A stretch of DNA of 64,000 nt, taken from contig NZ_SRXU01000008.1 of NCBI RefSeq assembly GCF_004792695.1, forward strand, positions 1 through 64,000, in the 5' to 3' direction. Below, piece by piece: positions 16,981-29,092 of this stretch (position 1 is the first letter of the stretch; each line of letters opens with the position of its first letter). The position numbers were made by a program, and so were the translations under genes. The notes under the pieces are model-generated. The model worked only from the letters and a program-made list of their open reading frames with translations. It did not search any database and was not told the origin of the DNA. The stretch comes from Sphingomonas naasensis. GTDB lineage: Bacteria > Pseudomonadota > Alphaproteobacteria > Sphingomonadales > Sphingomonadaceae.

Positions 16981-18344
16981 CGCGCCGCGATTCCGAGCGC
17001 GGCGAGCGTCGTCGCATAGCGCCGCACCACCGCGTCGCGCGCGACATGCCGCCCGCCCCGCACCCATTGCTTGCCGCCGCGCCAGACACCGTCGATCATG
17101 CCGCCGCCATTGGCGAAGACGAAGGCATCGAGCAATGCGTCGCCCGCGCGCCCGGCCAGCGTCGGATGCGCGCGATCGAGCGTGACGAAATCGGCGCGCG
17201 CGCCCGGCGCCAGCTCCGCCTCCGCGACGCCCAGCGCCTGCGCGCCGCCGCGCCGCGCCGCATCGAACAGCGTGCGCCCGGTCGACGGGCAATCGGGGCG
17301 CGACAGCAGGTTGCGCGCGCGCTGGAGCAGCCGCTGCGAATATTCGAGGCTGCGCAGCTCCTGCGCGCAATCGATTAGTACGTTCGAATCCGAGCCGACT
17401 CCGAAGCTGCCGCCGGCTTCGAGCAGCGCGGCGGCGGGGAAGATGCCGTCGCCGAGATTGGCCTCGGTGATCGGGCACAGCCCGACCACCGCGCCGCTGC
17501 GCACGATGCCTGCCAGCTCCTCGGGCGTGACATGCGTGGCGTGGACGAGGCACCAGCGCGAGTCGACCGGCGCATGATCGAGCAGCCAGGCGACCGGGCG
17601 CTGGCCCGAATGGCGCAGGCAATCCTCGACCTCGTCGGTTTGCTCGGCGATGTGGATATGGATCGGGCGCTCGCCGGCGATCGCCACCGCCGCGGCGAGC
17701 CCTTCCGGCGTCACCGCGCGCAGGCTGTGCGGCGCGACGCCGACCCGGGCGTCGGCGAGGCTTGCGACCGCTCCGCGTGACGCCTCGATCAGCCCGGCGT
17801 AACCGTCGATGTCATGGACGAAGCGACGCTGCTCGGGCCTGGGCGCAGCGCCACCGAACCCTGAGGTCATATAGAGCACCGGTAAGAGCGTAAGCCCGAT
17901 CCCGGTCTCGGCCGCCGCGGCGGCGAGGCGCGCGCCCATCTCGGCGGGATTGGCGAAGGGCGTGCCGTCGCGATCGTGGTGGACGTAATGGAACTCGCCG
18001 GTGCGCACGAAGCCGGCCTCGAGCATCTCGACAAAGGCGAGCGCCGCGATCGCCTCGAGCGCGTCGGGGCCGATCGCGTTGGCGAAGCGGTACATCAGAT
18101 CGCGCCACGTCCAGAAGCTGTCCGCGCCCGGCCCGCGCCGTTCGGCCATCCCGGCCATGCCGCGCTGAAAGGCATGGCTGTGGAGATTGGCGACTCCGGG
18201 CAGCGCGACACCGGCGCGCGCGTCGCCGGGCTCGGGCGCCGCGTCAACCGCGAGCGTGGCGATCCGGCCGCTCTCGACCGTCATGCGCACCCGCTCGGCC
18301 CACCCCTCCGCCAGCAGCGCTGCCTCGAACCACCAGCCTTGCAT
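16977..18344 (-). CDS. hutF: Formimidoylglutamate deiminase
   Basis: HutF hydrolyses N-formimino-L-glutamate to N-formyl-L-glutamate and ammonia, the fourth step of the five-step Hut pathway. The 455-residue amidohydrolase has the metal site NLHSHAFQR, the HIHIAEQ block with ligand histidines, VHATHV, and GSDSN near the C-terminal side. The start is ATG 18344 with GGAGAG upstream; an in-frame extension to 18383 runs through the HutC operator and is rejected. With hutG on the other side of the operator it defines the pathway through formylglutamate. Confidence 0.95.
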   Translation of the reverse strand: MQGWWFEAALLAEGWAERVRMTVESGRIATLAVDAAPEPGDARAGVALPGVANLHSHAFQRGMAGMAERRGPGADSFWTWRDLMYRFANAIGPDALEAIAALAFVEMLEAGFVRTGEFHYVHHDRDGTPFANPAEMGARLAAAAAETGIGLTLLPVLYMTSGFGGAAPRPEQRRFVHDIDGYAGLIEASRGAVASLADARVGVAPHSLRAVTPEGLAAAVAIAGERPIHIHIAEQTDEVEDCLRHSGQRPVAWLLDHAPVDSRWCLVHATHVTPEELAGIVRSGAVVGLCPITEANLGDGIFPAAALLEAGGSFGVGSDSNVLIDCAQELRSLEYSQRLLQRARNLLSRPDCPSTGRTLFDAARRGGAQALGVAEAELAPGARADFVTLDRAHPTLAGRAGDALLDAFVFANGGGMIDGVWRGGKQWVRGGRHVARDAVVRRYATTLAALGIAAR

Positions 18345-18369
18345 CGCTCTCTCCGCGCCGTTCGCCGAC

Positions 18370-18385
18370 AAATGTATAGACATTT
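18370..18385. promoter_or_regulatory. HutC operator
   Basis: AAATGTATAGACATTT is a palindrome with perfect 6-bp half-sites (AAATGT/ACATTT). It resembles the TGTATA-type sites bound by GntR/HutC regulators. It lies in the 91-bp gap between the divergent hutF and hutI starts, the expected place to control both arms of the locus. Confidence 0.75.
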
Positions 18386-18435
18386 AAACCGACATCCTAG
18401 AGACTCGTTGGAGTCGCTTGAAGGAGAGAGAAGGC

Positions 18436-19638
18436 GTGCGCGTCGAGCAGCTGTGGAGCAATGCCAGGCTGGCCACGCTGCGCGCCGACCTGCCCGGACT
18501 CGGCGTGGTCGAGGACGCGCTGGTGGCGATGCGCGACGGCGAGATCGTCTATGCCGGGCCGCGTGGCGACGCGCCGGCGTTCGACGCCGCGATCGCGCAT
18601 AATTGCGACGGCCGCTGGATCACGCCCGGACTGATCGACTGCCACACCCATCTCATCCATGCCGGCAACCGCGCACGCGAATTCGAGCTGCGGCTCGAAG
18701 GCGCGAGCTACGAGGCGATCGTCCGCGCCGGCGGCGGCATCGTCTCGACGATGCAGGCGACGCGGGCCGCCAGCCGCGAGGCGCTGGTCGCCGAGGCGCT
18801 GCCGCGGCTCGACGCGATGCTGGCGGAGGGCGTCACCACGATCGAGATCAAGTCGGGCTATGGCCTGTCGCTGCCCGATGAGCGCAAGATGCTCGAGGCG
18901 GCCCGCGCGCTCGGCGAAGCGCGGCCGGTGGGCATCGCCGCGACCTTCCTCGGCGCACACGCGCTGCCCCCCGAATTCGCCGGCGATGCCGATGGCTATG
19001 TCGAGACGGTGTGCAGCGAGATGATTCCCGCCATCGCCGGGCTCGCCGACGCGGTCGACGCCTTTTGCGAGGGGATCGGGTTCAGCGCCGATCAGGTCCG
19101 CCGCGTGTTCGAGACTGCGCGCGCGCACGACCTGCCGGTCAAGCTGCACGCCGAGCAGCTCTCCAACCTGCACGGTGCCGCGCTCGCTGCCGAATATGGC
19201 GCGCTCTCGGCCGACCATCTCGAGCATCTCGATCAGGCGGGCGTCGAAGCGATGGCCCGCGCGGGCACCGCCGCGGTGCTCCTCCCCGGCGCCTTTTACT
19301 TCACCCGCGAGACGCGCCTGCCACCGATTGACGCGCTGCGCGCCGCCGGCGTGCCGATCGCCGTGGCGACCGATTGCAATCCGGGGACGTCGCCGCTCAC
19401 TTCGCCTTTGCTCGCGATGAACATGGCGGCGACCTTGTTCCGCCTCACCGTCGAGGAATGCATCGCCGGGATGACGCGCGAGGCGGCGCGGGCACTCGGC
19501 CGGCTCGACACCATCGGCACGCTCGAGGCGGGCAAGCGCTGCGACCTCGCGATCTGGGACATCAGCGAGCCCGCCGCGCTCGTCTATCGCATGGGCTTCA
19601 ATCCGCTCCATGCGCGTATCTGGGGAGGACAGGCATGA
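18436..19638 (+). CDS. hutI: Imidazolonepropionase
   Basis: HutI opens the ring of 4-imidazolone-5-propanoate to give formiminoglutamate, the third step of histidine breakdown. The 400-residue amidohydrolase has the metal motif [12 protein letters not shown] near 74-85, the conserved [18 protein letters not shown], and [10 protein letters not shown] blocks. The start is GTG 18436, 8 bp after AAGGAGA; a TTG at 18418 overlaps that site. It is the first gene of hutI-hutH-hutG-hutU and its stop overlaps the hutH start (ATGA). Confidence 0.96.
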   Translation: MRVEQLWSNARLATLRADLPGLGVVEDALVAMRDGEIVYAGPRGDAPAFDAAIAHNCDGRWITPGLIDCHTHLIHAGNRAREFELRLEGASYEAIVRAGGGIVSTMQATRAASREALVAEALPRLDAMLAEGVTTIEIKSGYGLSLPDERKMLEAARALGEARPVGIAATFLGAHALPPEFAGDADGYVETVCSEMIPAIAGLADAVDAFCEGIGFSADQVRRVFETARAHDLPVKLHAEQLSNLHGAALAAEYGALSADHLEHLDQAGVEAMARAGTAAVLLPGAFYFTRETRLPPIDALRAAGVPIAVATDCNPGTSPLTSPLLAMNMAATLFRLTVEECIAGMTREAARALGRLDTIGTLEAGKRCDLAIWDISEPAALVYRMGFNPLHARIWGGQA

Positions 19639-21173
19639 TCACGCTCGAACCCGGCGCCGTGCCGCTCGAGCAATGGCGCGCGATCTATCGCGGCGCCGGT
19701 GCGCGGTTGAATACGACCTGCCGGGCCGTGGTGCAGTGCGGCGCCGACACGATCGCGCGGATCGCGGCGCGCGATCAAGCGGTCTACGGCGTCAACACGG
19801 GCTTCGGGCTGCTCGCCAGCATCCGCATCGCCCCCGCCGATCTCGACACGCTCCAGCGCAACCTCGTCGTCTCGCACGCCGCCGGCGTCGGCGAGGCGAT
19901 GCCACGCCCGGTGCTGCGGCTGATGCTCGCGCTCAAGCTCGCCAGCCTCGCACGCGGCGCATCGGGGGTGCGCCCCGAGACGCTCGACCTGCTCGAGGCG
20001 ATGCTCGCGCGCGACCTGCTGCCGGTGGTGCCGGCGCAGGGTTCGGTGGGCGCGTCGGGCGACCTCGCTCCGCTCGCGCACATGGCCGCGGCGATGATCG
20101 GGGTGGGCGAGATCGACACCCCGCGCGGACGGTTCCCCGCCGAGCAGGCGTTGCGCGCCGCCGGCCTCGCGCCGGTCCGGCTCGGCCCCAAGGAGGGGCT
20201 CGCGCTGCTCAACGGCACCCAATTTTCTTGCGGCTATGCGCTCGCCGGGCTGTTCGAGGCCGAGGCGCTGTTCGCCGCCGCGCTCGCCGCCGGCGCGCTC
20301 TCGACCGAGGCGGCCAAGGGTTCGGACACGCCCTTCGACCCGCGCATCCACGAACTGCGCGGGCATCGCGGCCAGATCGAGGTCGCGGCGATGCTGCGCG
20401 CGATGATGCATGAATCGCCGCTCCGCGCCTCGCACCGCGAGGACGACAAGCGCGTCCAGGACCCCTATTGCCTGCGCTGCCAGCCGCAGGTGATGGGCGC
20501 CGCGCTCGATCTGCTGCGCCAGGCCGGCGCAACGCTCGCCACCGAGGCGAACAGCGTCTCGGACAACCCGCTCGTCTTCGCCGACACCGACGAAGTGCTT
20601 TCGGGCGGCAATTTCCACGCCGAACCCGTCGCCTTCGCCGCCGATATGATCGCGATGGCCCTGTGCGAGATCGGCTCGCTCTCCGAGCGCCGGCTGGCGA
20701 TGTTGGTCGATCCGGCGCTGTCGGGACTTCCCGCCTTTCTCACCCCGCGCCCGGGACTCAATTCGGGCTTCATGATCCCGCAGGTCACCGCCGCCGCGCT
20801 CGTCTCCGAGAACAAGCAGCGCGCCTATCCGGCCAGCGTCGATTCGATTCCGACCTCGGCCAACCAGGAGGATCATGTCTCGATGGCGGCGCACGGCGCC
20901 CGCCGGCTGATGGCGATGGCCGACAATGCCGGCCATGTCATCGCGATCGAGCTGCTCGCCGCGGCGCAGGGCTATGATCTGCATGCGCCGCTGCGGAGCA
21001 GCGATGCGATCCACGCGGTGCACGACGAGGTCCGCGCCGTGGTCGCGCATCTCGAGGACGATCGCTACTTCCACCCCGATATCGCCGCGGCGACACGGAT
21101 CGTCCGCTCGGGCCGGCTGCACGACATCGCGACGGTGCACGGGATCGCGGTTCCGGCGGTGGCGCATGGCTGA
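19635..21173 (+). CDS. hutH: Histidine ammonia-lyase (histidase)
   Basis: HutH removes ammonia from L-histidine to give urocanate, the first step of the pathway. The 512-residue protein has the Ala140-Ser141-Gly142 triad ([11 protein letters not shown]) that cyclises into the MIO electrophile, plus the YGVNTGFG motif at 51-58, [12 protein letters not shown]-like ([13 protein letters not shown]) and the [14 protein letters not shown] block. It is coupled to hutI through ATGA and overlaps hutG by 8 bp. Confidence 0.97.
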   Translation: MITLEPGAVPLEQWRAIYRGAGARLNTTCRAVVQCGADTIARIAARDQAVYGVNTGFGLLASIRIAPADLDTLQRNLVVSHAAGVGEAMPRPVLRLMLALKLASLARGASGVRPETLDLLEAMLARDLLPVVPAQGSVGASGDLAPLAHMAAAMIGVGEIDTPRGRFPAEQALRAAGLAPVRLGPKEGLALLNGTQFSCGYALAGLFEAEALFAAALAAGALSTEAAKGSDTPFDPRIHELRGHRGQIEVAAMLRAMMHESPLRASHREDDKRVQDPYCLRCQPQVMGAALDLLRQAGATLATEANSVSDNPLVFADTDEVLSGGNFHAEPVAFAADMIAMALCEIGSLSERRLAMLVDPALSGLPAFLTPRPGLNSGFMIPQVTAAALVSENKQRAYPASVDSIPTSANQEDHVSMAAHGARRLMAMADNAGHVIAIELLAAAQGYDLHAPLRSSDAIHAVHDEVRAVVAHLEDDRYFHPDIAAATRIVRSGRLHDIATVHGIAVPAVAHG

Positions 21174-21979
21174 TCCCGACTGGCTGATCGTCCGGCGCGG
21201 CGAGGCACCGCTGGTGCTCGGCATGCCGCATACCGGCACCGACATCCCGGAAGACCTCGCGCCGCGCTACGTCTCGCTCTGGCGCGCGCGCAAGGATGCC
21301 GATTGGTGGATCGACCGGCTCTACGGCTTCGCCGCCGAGCTCGACGCGACGATCGTCCGCACCACGCTCTCGCGCAGCGTGATCGACGTCAATCGCGATC
21401 CCGGCGGCGTCTCGCTCTACCCCGGCCAGACCACCACCGAACTCTGCCCCACGAGCACCTTCGACGGCGAGCCGCTCTATCTACCGGGGCAAGAGCCCGA
21501 CGATGCCGAGATCGGCCGGCGCAGCGCCCGTTGGCTCGCCCCCTATCACGCCGCGCTCGCCGCCGAACTCGCCCGTCTGCGCGACGTGCACGGCTCTGCG
21601 GTGCTATACGATTGCCATTCGATCCGCAGCCACATGCCGCGCCTGTTCGACGGCGAGCTGCCCCAGTTCAATATCGGCACCAACAACGGCGCGACCTGCG
21701 ATGCGGGGCTCGAGCGGGCAGTCGAGCAGGCCTGCGCCGCCACCGGCCGCTCGCTGGTGGTCAATGGCCGCTTCCGCGGCGGCTGGACCACCCGCCATCA
21801 CGGCCGACCCGAGACCGGCGTGCACGCGATCCAGATGGAGCTCGCCTGCCGCGGCTATATCGACGAGCCCGACACTCCCGACGCGACCAACTGGCCGACG
21901 CCGTGGGACCCCGCCCGCGCCGCGCCGCTCGCCGCCGAGCTCCGCGCCATCCTCACCGCCTGCCTCGACTGGACCCAAA

Positions 21980-22002
<23 letters not shown>
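21166..22002 (+). CDS. hutG: N-formylglutamate deformylase
   Basis: HutG hydrolyses N-formyl-L-glutamate to glutamate and formate, the last step of the five-step pathway. The 278-residue protein belongs to the N-formylglutamate amidohydrolase family, with [12 protein letters not shown] near the N-terminus, the DVNRDPGG motif, [11 protein letters not shown] with metal-binding residues, and [13 protein letters not shown]. It overlaps hutH by 8 bp and hutU by 23 bp, which is tight even for this operon. Confidence 0.95.
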
Positions 22003-23650
<1,648 letters not shown>

Positions 23651-23661
23651 GATCGGGCAAG

Positions 23662-23689
23662 AAAAAAGCCCCGGCCGATGGCTGGGGCT
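23662..23689 (-). terminator. Terminator downstream of tRNA-Ala
   Basis: Read on the minus strand, a 10-bp stem (AGCCCCAGCC/GGCCGGGGCT, one G-T pair) is followed by six T. Its orientation fits the tRNA-Ala transcript rather than hutU, which has no T run on its side. Confidence 0.8.
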
Positions 23690-23743
23690 GTTCGGAAGCT
23701 AGCGGTTTCGCAAGCCCGCGCCGGTCTGGCGCGAGAGGGGGAA

Positions 23744-23819
23744 TGGTGGAGCCGAGGGGGATCGAACCCCTGACCTCTGCAATGCCATTGCAGCGCTCTC
23801 CCAGCTGAGCTACGGCCCC
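23744..23819 (-). tRNA. tRNA-Ala (anticodon GGC)
   Basis: A 76-nt cloverleaf on the minus strand begins GGGGCCGTAGCTCAGC and ends with an encoded CCA. The acceptor stem GGGGCCG/CGGCTCC, D arm, T arm (GGGGTTCGATCCCC) and the anticodon stem CTGCA/TGCAG all form. The anticodon loop ATGGCAT gives GGC, reading the alanine codon GCC, a major codon in this GC-rich genome. Confidence 0.97.
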
Positions 23820-23907
23820 ATTTCCCCGGGAGGAGGGCCCATTAGAAGGGCCCCGCGGGTTTGGCAAGGACGCTTTTTGCGATAGCGCCCCTGCCCCCGA
23901 TTTTTTC

Positions 23908-24228
23908 TTACTGTTCGTCCTCGTCGCCGCCGGTCTCGACACCGAGATCGTCGTCGCCGCCCAGATCGACATCGTCATCGGGCGAGGGCTCTTCGTCCTC
24001 GGCGATGTCCAGATCTTCATCGCCCAGATCGGAGTCGGCCGCCTCCGGCTTGTCGGCATTGGTCTTGACCGCCTCGAAGGGCAGCGGCTGCTTGGACTTG
24101 AGGATCGGCTCCGGCTCCCAGCTGAACGAGCAGTTGATGCACGTGACCGGCTCGTCCTTGGTCAGATCGTAAAAGCGGGTCCCGCACTTCGGGCACGCGC
24201 GCTTGGTGCCCCATTCCGGCTTCACCAT
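23908..24228 (-). CDS. FYDLN acid family protein (TIGR02300)
   Basis: The 106-residue protein has an N-terminal zinc ribbon (CPKC near 13-16, CINC near 32-35) around the diagnostic FYDLTKDEP segment, then a highly acidic, disordered tail of about 50 residues rich in Asp and Glu. This is the alphaproteobacterial FYDLN family of unknown function. The start is the ATG at 24228; a longer reading to 24336 crosses the divergent aroA promoter and is rejected. The acidic tail could contact basic proteins or nucleic-acid-binding partners. Confidence 0.9.
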   Translation of the reverse strand: MVKPEWGTKRACPKCGTRFYDLTKDEPVTCINCSFSWEPEPILKSKQPLPFEAVKTNADKPEAADSDLGDEDLDIAEDEEPSPDDDVDLGGDDDLGVETGGDEDEQ

Positions 24229-24329
24229 GTGTTGCCTCTTGCCTTTCAAAATATCTCGGATTTCGGGTGTGTCCCGGAAAGTGGGGCGCGCCTTGCCATG
24301 ACGCAAGGCGGCTGTCAAAGCCGCGCGCG

Positions 24330-25655
24330 ATGTCACACGCCGAGCCCCGCCCCCTCACCGTCTCCGCGCGCGGTCCGCTGCGCGGCACCGTCACCGTTCC
24401 CGGCGACAAGTCGATCAGCCATCGCGCGCTGATGTTCTCGGCGCTGGCGGTCGGCGAAAGCCGGATCGAGGGGCTGCTCGAAGGCGAGGACGTGCTCGCC
24501 ACCGCCGCGGCGATGCGCGCGATGGGCGCGCAGATCCTGCGCGACGACGACGGCGTCTGGCGCGTCCACGGCGTCGGCGTCGGCGGGCTGCTCCAGCCGC
24601 AGGCGGCGCTCGACATGGGCAATTCGGGCACCTCGACCCGGCTGCTGATGGGCCTCGTCGCGAGTCACCCGATCACCGCCACCTTCACCGGCGACGCCTC
24701 GCTCTCGGGCCGGCCGATGGGCCGGGTGATCGAGCCGCTGGCGCGGATGGGCGCCGAGATCACCGCCTCGCCCGGCGGCCGGCTGCCGCTGATGGTCCGC
24801 GGGATCAACCCCGCAGTGCCGATCGCATACACGCTTCCGGTCGCCTCGGCGCAGGTCAAGTCGGCAGTGCTGCTCGCCGGGCTCAACACCCCCGGGATCA
24901 CCCGGGTGATCGAGCCGGTGCCGACGCGCGACCATAGCGAGCGCATGCTGCGCGGCTTCGGCGCCGAATTGACCGTCGAGGACGGCCCCGAGGGCAAGAT
25001 CATCTCGATCACCGGCGAGGCCGAGCTCAGCCCGCAGCACATCCGCGTCCCGGGCGACCCCTCCTCGGCCGGCTTCTGGATGGTCGCGGCGTCGATCGTC
25101 CCCGGTTCCGAGATCGTCATCCGCAACGTCTGCATGAACCCGACGCGCACCGGGCTGATCACCGCGCTCAAGCTGATGGGCGCCGACATCGCCGAGATCG
25201 ACGCGCGCGAGGTCGGCGGCGAGGCAGTGGCCGATCTGCGCGTGCGCCACGCGCCGCTCAAGGCGATCGCGGTGCCGCCCGCGCTCGCGCCGAGCATGAT
25301 CGACGAATATCCGATCCTCTTCGTCGCCGCGGCCTTTGCCGAGGGCCGCACCGTGGCGCGCGGCGCGCACGAGCTGCGCGTCAAGGAATCGGACCGGATC
25401 GCGACGATGCGCACCGCGCTCGAGGCGATCGGGGTGCGCACCGAGGAGCATGAGGACGGGCTGACGATCGAAGGCTCGGGCGGCGATCCGCTGCCGGGCG
25501 GCGGGCATGTCGCCTCGAAGCTCGATCACCGCATCGCGATGAGCATGACCGTCGCCGGGCTCGGCGCGCGCGATCCGGTGACGATCGACGACGTCGCGCC
25601 GGTGGCGACCAGCTATCCCGATTTCTTCCAGACGCTTGACGCGCTCGGCCAGTAA
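24330..25655 (+). CDS. aroA: 3-phosphoshikimate 1-carboxyvinyltransferase (EPSP synthase)
   Basis: AroA joins phosphoenolpyruvate to shikimate-3-phosphate, the sixth step of the shikimate pathway. The 441-residue protein has the substrate-binding [11 protein letters not shown] near 24-34, the [10 protein letters not shown] motif near 97-106 (a class II-like variant of the PEP loop with Thr-Ser-Thr), and RVKESDR (355-361). The start is ATG 24330, inside the region divergent from the FYDLN gene. It is followed after 15 bp by cmk, so they share a transcript. Confidence 0.96.
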   Translation: MSHAEPRPLTVSARGPLRGTVTVPGDKSISHRALMFSALAVGESRIEGLLEGEDVLATAAAMRAMGAQILRDDDGVWRVHGVGVGGLLQPQAALDMGNSGTSTRLLMGLVASHPITATFTGDASLSGRPMGRVIEPLARMGAEITASPGGRLPLMVRGINPAVPIAYTLPVASAQVKSAVLLAGLNTPGITRVIEPVPTRDHSERMLRGFGAELTVEDGPEGKIISITGEAELSPQHIRVPGDPSSAGFWMVAASIVPGSEIVIRNVCMNPTRTGLITALKLMGADIAEIDAREVGGEAVADLRVRHAPLKAIAVPPALAPSMIDEYPILFVAAAFAEGRTVARGAHELRVKESDRIATMRTALEAIGVRTEEHEDGLTIEGSGGDPLPGGGHVASKLDHRIAMSMTVAGLGARDPVTIDDVAPVATSYPDFFQTLDALGQ

Positions 25656-25670
25656 GAGAGTTTGCGTTCG

Positions 25671-26300
25671 ATGATCATCGCCGTCGATGGACCCGCCGCA
25701 TCGGGCAAGGGCACGATCGCCCGCGCGCTGGCGCGGCATTATGCGCTGCCGCATCTCGACACCGGGCTGCTCTATCGCGCGGTCGCGGCCAGCGTGCTGC
25801 GCGCGCAGGGGGATCCCGCATCCGAGGCGGACGCCGTCGCCGCCTGCGAGTTCGACGACGCGCTGCTGAACGATCCGTGGCTGCGCACCGACGAGGTCGG
25901 CAAGCTCGCCTCGGTGGTGTCCGCCCATCCGCTGGTGCGCGCCGCGCTGCTCGAGCGGCAGCGCAGCTTCGCCCGCCAGCCCGGCGGCGCGGTGCTCGAC
26001 GGACGCGACATCGGCACGGTGATCGCCCCCGACGCCGATGTGAAGCTGTTCGTCAAGGCGACCCCGACGATCCGCGCGCAGCGCCGCCATCTCGAGCTGC
26101 GCAAGAACGGCGCGACGATCAGCCTCGACAAGGTTCTCGCCGATATCCGCGCCCGCGACGAGCGCGACGCGCACCGTTCCGAGGCGCCGATGCGGCAGGC
26201 GGCCGACGCCGTGGTGCTCGATACCAGCTTCCTGTCGATCGACGCCGCGATCCAGCGCGCGATCGCGCTGGTCGAGGAGCGGTCGAAGGCGGCGGGCTGA
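25671..26300 (+). CDS. cmk: Cytidylate kinase
   Basis: Cmk phosphorylates CMP and dCMP. The 209-residue protein has the P-loop GPAASGKGT at residues 7-15, the [10 protein letters not shown] block, the [10 protein letters not shown] motif and the [13 protein letters not shown] lid segment with its RxxRDxxR arginines. The start is ATG 25671; a TTG three codons earlier is not preferred. The aroA-cmk-rpsA order is a common arrangement in proteobacteria. Confidence 0.96.
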   Translation: MIIAVDGPAASGKGTIARALARHYALPHLDTGLLYRAVAASVLRAQGDPASEADAVAACEFDDALLNDPWLRTDEVGKLASVVSAHPLVRAALLERQRSFARQPGGAVLDGRDIGTVIAPDADVKLFVKATPTIRAQRRHLELRKNGATISLDKVLADIRARDERDAHRSEAPMRQAADAVVLDTSFLSIDAAIQRAIALVEERSKAAG

Positions 26301-26302
26301 GC

Positions 26303-26581
26303 TCAGCCGACCGGCAGGGTCACCTCGCCGCCGGCACCCGGCTCGGTGAAGCCGCGCAGAATGGTGAGCATGCCCTCGGTGCCGAACAGCTGGTAGAGGG
26401 TGAACAGCCCGCGCGCGAGATCGCCGTCGAACTGGAACGCGAAGCGGTCCATCGCGCAGTTGCTCATCTCGAGCGGCCCGCCGGCATAGACGAAGGTGAC
26501 CTCGCGGAAGGTGCAGTCGGTATAGCTGTTGCCGTCGAGCGTGACGGTGGTCGATTCGAAGGTCTGGTTGACATGGTCCAT
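26303..26581 (-). CDS. Hypothetical 92-residue protein
   Basis: A small gene converges with cmk, leaving 2 bp between the stops. The product begins MDHVNQTFESTTVTLDGNSYTDCTF and then reads as alternating strands (REVTFVYAGGPLEMSNCAMDRFAFQFDGDL) rich in Asn, Thr, Cys and Phe, which suggests a pentapeptide-like or right-handed beta-helix fold. A Gly/Pro-rich tail ends it. An alternative ATG at 26617 would add 12 residues without better ribosome support. No function is assigned. Confidence 0.65.
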   Translation of the reverse strand: MDHVNQTFESTTVTLDGNSYTDCTFREVTFVYAGGPLEMSNCAMDRFAFQFDGDLARGLFTLYQLFGTEGMLTILRGFTEPGAGGEVTLPVG

Positions 26582-26896
26582 GGCGCGTTCTTCTCCTGGG
26601 TCGCGCGCCCCTGACATGACCGGCAGTTCGCGGCAATGGCCGGCGCGCCGACCTTGCCTCCGCGCGCCAGTTCGGCTAAGGGGCGCGCGTCCTGCGGGCA
26701 GAGGCTCGCGGAGGTATGGCGCGGTGGAGCAGTCCCGCGCGCCCTTTTCGCACTAGTCCGCGTCTGGTCCTCCGCACTGTTTCCGTCCGCGCGGATGCCG
26801 CGACCGGCGTTCGGCCGCCGCGGCAATTTCGGCCTTTCAAGACCGCCGGATTCAACCGGCCGGCCGGAAAAAACGTTAGACAGGAACTGATCCTCT
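26582..26896 (+). promoter_or_regulatory. Long rpsA upstream region, no gene seen
   Basis: These 315 bp hold the promoter and leader of rpsA and the back of the small hypothetical gene. Short open frames on both strands have no ribosome site or recognisable product. The final 40 bp contain a GGCCGGCCGG palindrome near 26860 and a GGAAAAAACG stretch. Autoregulation of S1 through its leader is known in E. coli; whether it occurs here is not shown. Confidence 0.35.
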
Positions 26897-28609
26897 ATGG
26901 CCACTTCGGCAAACCCCAGCCGCGACGATTTCGCGGCGCTCCTCGAACAGACTCTCGGTCAGGCGGACGGCTTCGAAGGCCGCGTCGTGATCGGCACCGT
27001 GACCGGCATCGAGAACGACCTCGCGGTCATCGACGTCGGCCTCAAGTCCGAAGGCCGCGTGCCGCTGCGTGAATTCGCCGCGCCGGGCCAGAAGGCCGAG
27101 CTCAAGGTCGGCGACGAAGTCGAAGTCTATGTCGACCGCGTCGAGAACGCGAACGGCGAAGCGATGCTCAGCCGCGACCGCGCCCGCCGCGAAGCCGCGT
27201 GGGACAAGCTCGAGGCCGAGTTCGCCAAGACCGCGCGCGTCGAGGGCGTCATCTTCGGCCGCGTCAAGGGCGGCTTCACCGTCGACCTTTCGGGCGCGGT
27301 GGCCTTCCTCCCCGGCTCGCAGGTCGATATCCGCCCGGTGCGCGACGTCACGCCGCTGATGGACATCCCCCAGCCCTTCCAGATCCTCAAGATGGACCGC
27401 AAGCGCGGCAACATCGTCGTGTCGCGTCGCGCCGTTCTCGAAGAGACCCGCGCCGAGCAGCGTTCGGGCCTGATCCAGTCGCTGGCCGAGGGCCAGGTGA
27501 TCGACGGCGTCGTCAAGAACATCACCGATTACGGTGCGTTTGTGGATCTCGGCGGCATCGACGGCCTGCTCCACGTCACCGACCTCAGCTACAAGCGCGT
27601 CAACCATCCGAGCGAAGTGCTCAACATCGGTGACACGGTGAAGGTGCAGATCATCCGCATCAACCGCGACACGCAGCGCATCAGCCTCGGCATGAAGCAG
27701 CTCGAGAGCGATCCGTGGGATGGCGCCGCCGCCAAGTATCCGGTCGGCGCGAAGCTCACCGGCCGCGTGACCAACATCACCGAATACGGTGCGTTCGTCG
27801 AGCTCGAGCCGGGCATCGAAGGCCTCGTCCACGTCTCGGAGATGAGCTGGACCAAGAAGAACGTCCACCCGGGCAAGATCGTCTCGACCTCGCAGGAAGT
27901 CGATGTCGTCGTCCTCGAGGTCGACGCCGAGAAGCGCCGCATCTCGCTCGGCCTCAAGCAGGCCCAGGCCAATCCGTGGGAGGCCTTCGCGGCTGCCCAT
28001 CCGGTCGGCACCGAAGTCGAGGGCGAAGTCAAGAACGCCACCGAGTTCGGCCTGTTCATCGGCCTCGACAACGACGTCGACGGCATGGTCCACATGTCGG
28101 ACATCGCCTGGGGCATCTCGGGCGAGGACGCGCTCAACCTGCATCGCAAGGGCGAGACCGTTAAGGCGATCGTGCTCGCGATCGAGCCCGACAAGGAGCG
28201 CATCAGCCTCGGCATGAAGCAGCTCGAGCGCGGCGGTCCGTCGGCAGCGGTTGCGGCCGGCGCGGGCGACAAGCTCAACAAGAACCAGGTCGTCACCGTC
28301 TCGGTTCTCGAAGTTCGCGACGCGGGCCTCGAGGTGCAGGTTGGCGAGGACGGCGCGACCGGCTTCATCAAGCGCACCGATCTCGGCCGCGACCGCGACG
28401 AGCAGCGTCCGGAGCGTTTCCAGGTCGGCCAGAAGTTCGACGCGATGGTCACCGGCTTCGATCGCTCGAAGAAGCCGACCTTCTCGGTCAAGGCGATGCA
28501 GATCGCCGAAGAGAAGCAGGCGGTGGCCCAGTATGGCTCGTCCGATTCGGGCGCGTCGCTCGGCGACATCCTCGGCGAGGCCCTCAAGGCTCGCAACGAG
28601 AAGAACTGA
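26897..28609 (+). CDS. rpsA: 30S ribosomal protein S1
   Basis: S1 binds mRNA and helps the 30S subunit start translation. The 570-residue protein has six S1 (OB-fold) repeats; the third to sixth are easiest to see from phrases such as VIDGVVKNITDYGAFVDLGGIDGLLH, LTGRVTNITEYGAFVELEPGIEGLVH and VEGEVKNATEFGLFIGLDNDVDGMVH. The N-terminal MATSANPSRDDFAALLEQ is the alphaproteobacterial form. Frequent highly preferred codons fit strong expression. A strong terminator follows. Confidence 0.98.
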   Translation: MATSANPSRDDFAALLEQTLGQADGFEGRVVIGTVTGIENDLAVIDVGLKSEGRVPLREFAAPGQKAELKVGDEVEVYVDRVENANGEAMLSRDRARREAAWDKLEAEFAKTARVEGVIFGRVKGGFTVDLSGAVAFLPGSQVDIRPVRDVTPLMDIPQPFQILKMDRKRGNIVVSRRAVLEETRAEQRSGLIQSLAEGQVIDGVVKNITDYGAFVDLGGIDGLLHVTDLSYKRVNHPSEVLNIGDTVKVQIIRINRDTQRISLGMKQLESDPWDGAAAKYPVGAKLTGRVTNITEYGAFVELEPGIEGLVHVSEMSWTKKNVHPGKIVSTSQEVDVVVLEVDAEKRRISLGLKQAQANPWEAFAAAHPVGTEVEGEVKNATEFGLFIGLDNDVDGMVHMSDIAWGISGEDALNLHRKGETVKAIVLAIEPDKERISLGMKQLERGGPSAAVAAGAGDKLNKNQVVTVSVLEVRDAGLEVQVGEDGATGFIKRTDLGRDRDEQRPERFQVGQKFDAMVTGFDRSKKPTFSVKAMQIAEEKQAVAQYGSSDSGASLGDILGEALKARNEKN

Positions 28610-28618
28610 TCCAGGGGC

Positions 28619-28653
28619 ACGGGAAGCGGTTCCGGCCGCTTCCCGTCGCTTTT
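28619..28653 (+). terminator. Terminator after rpsA
   Basis: An 11-bp perfect stem (ACGGGAAGCGG/CCGCTTCCCGT) with a six-base loop is followed by CGCTTTT. It is 9 bp after the rpsA stop. Confidence 0.85.
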
Positions 28654-28784
28654 GACTCAAATTAATCCCGTAACCTGTTAATCTTCGGGTTGATGCAGGT
28701 TGGGAAACGGCGCTAAAGCGTTCCCGAGTTGGGGATTTTTGCGCCGGACGAATTACGGTCCAGGTGCGCCAAGGGAGGGTGCGG

Positions 28785-29063
28785 ATGATCCGTTCGGAAC
28801 TCGTGCAACGGCTGGTCGATGAGAATCCCGGTCTGTCCGCACGCGAGGTCGAGAAGATCGTCTCGGTCTTCTTCGACGAGATCGTCGCCCGCCTCACCGA
28901 GGACGGCCGCGTCGAGCTGCGCGGCTTCGGCGCCTTCTCCACCCGCGCCCGCGACGGGCGCACCGGCCGCAACCCGCGTACCGGCGAGACCGTCGACGTC
29001 GCGGCCAAGCGCGTCCCCTATTTCAAGCCCGGCAAGGAAATGCGCGTCCGTCTCAACGTTTGA
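28785..29063 (+). CDS. ihfB: Integration host factor subunit beta
   Basis: IHF-beta pairs with IHF-alpha to bend DNA at specific sites, acting in recombination, replication and transcription. The 92-residue protein has the HU/IHF fold, with [26 protein letters not shown], then [27 protein letters not shown] and the [11 protein letters not shown] end; the Pro in NPRTGE is the intercalating residue of the beta arm. The start is ATG 28785 after AGGGAGG. The position after rpsA is the usual one. Confidence 0.97.
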   Translation: MIRSELVQRLVDENPGLSAREVEKIVSVFFDEIVARLTEDGRVELRGFGAFSTRARDGRTGRNPRTGETVDVAAKRVPYFKPGKEMRVRLNV

Positions 29064-29092
29064 GCGATCCGAGGGCTCTTGCCAGCACGCGA

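Noticed and set aside
24333-26636. 767-codon minus-strand frame across aroA and cmk
   Set aside because: It covers two certain genes on the other strand and encodes low-complexity Arg/Asp/His sequence. It is an antisense shadow.
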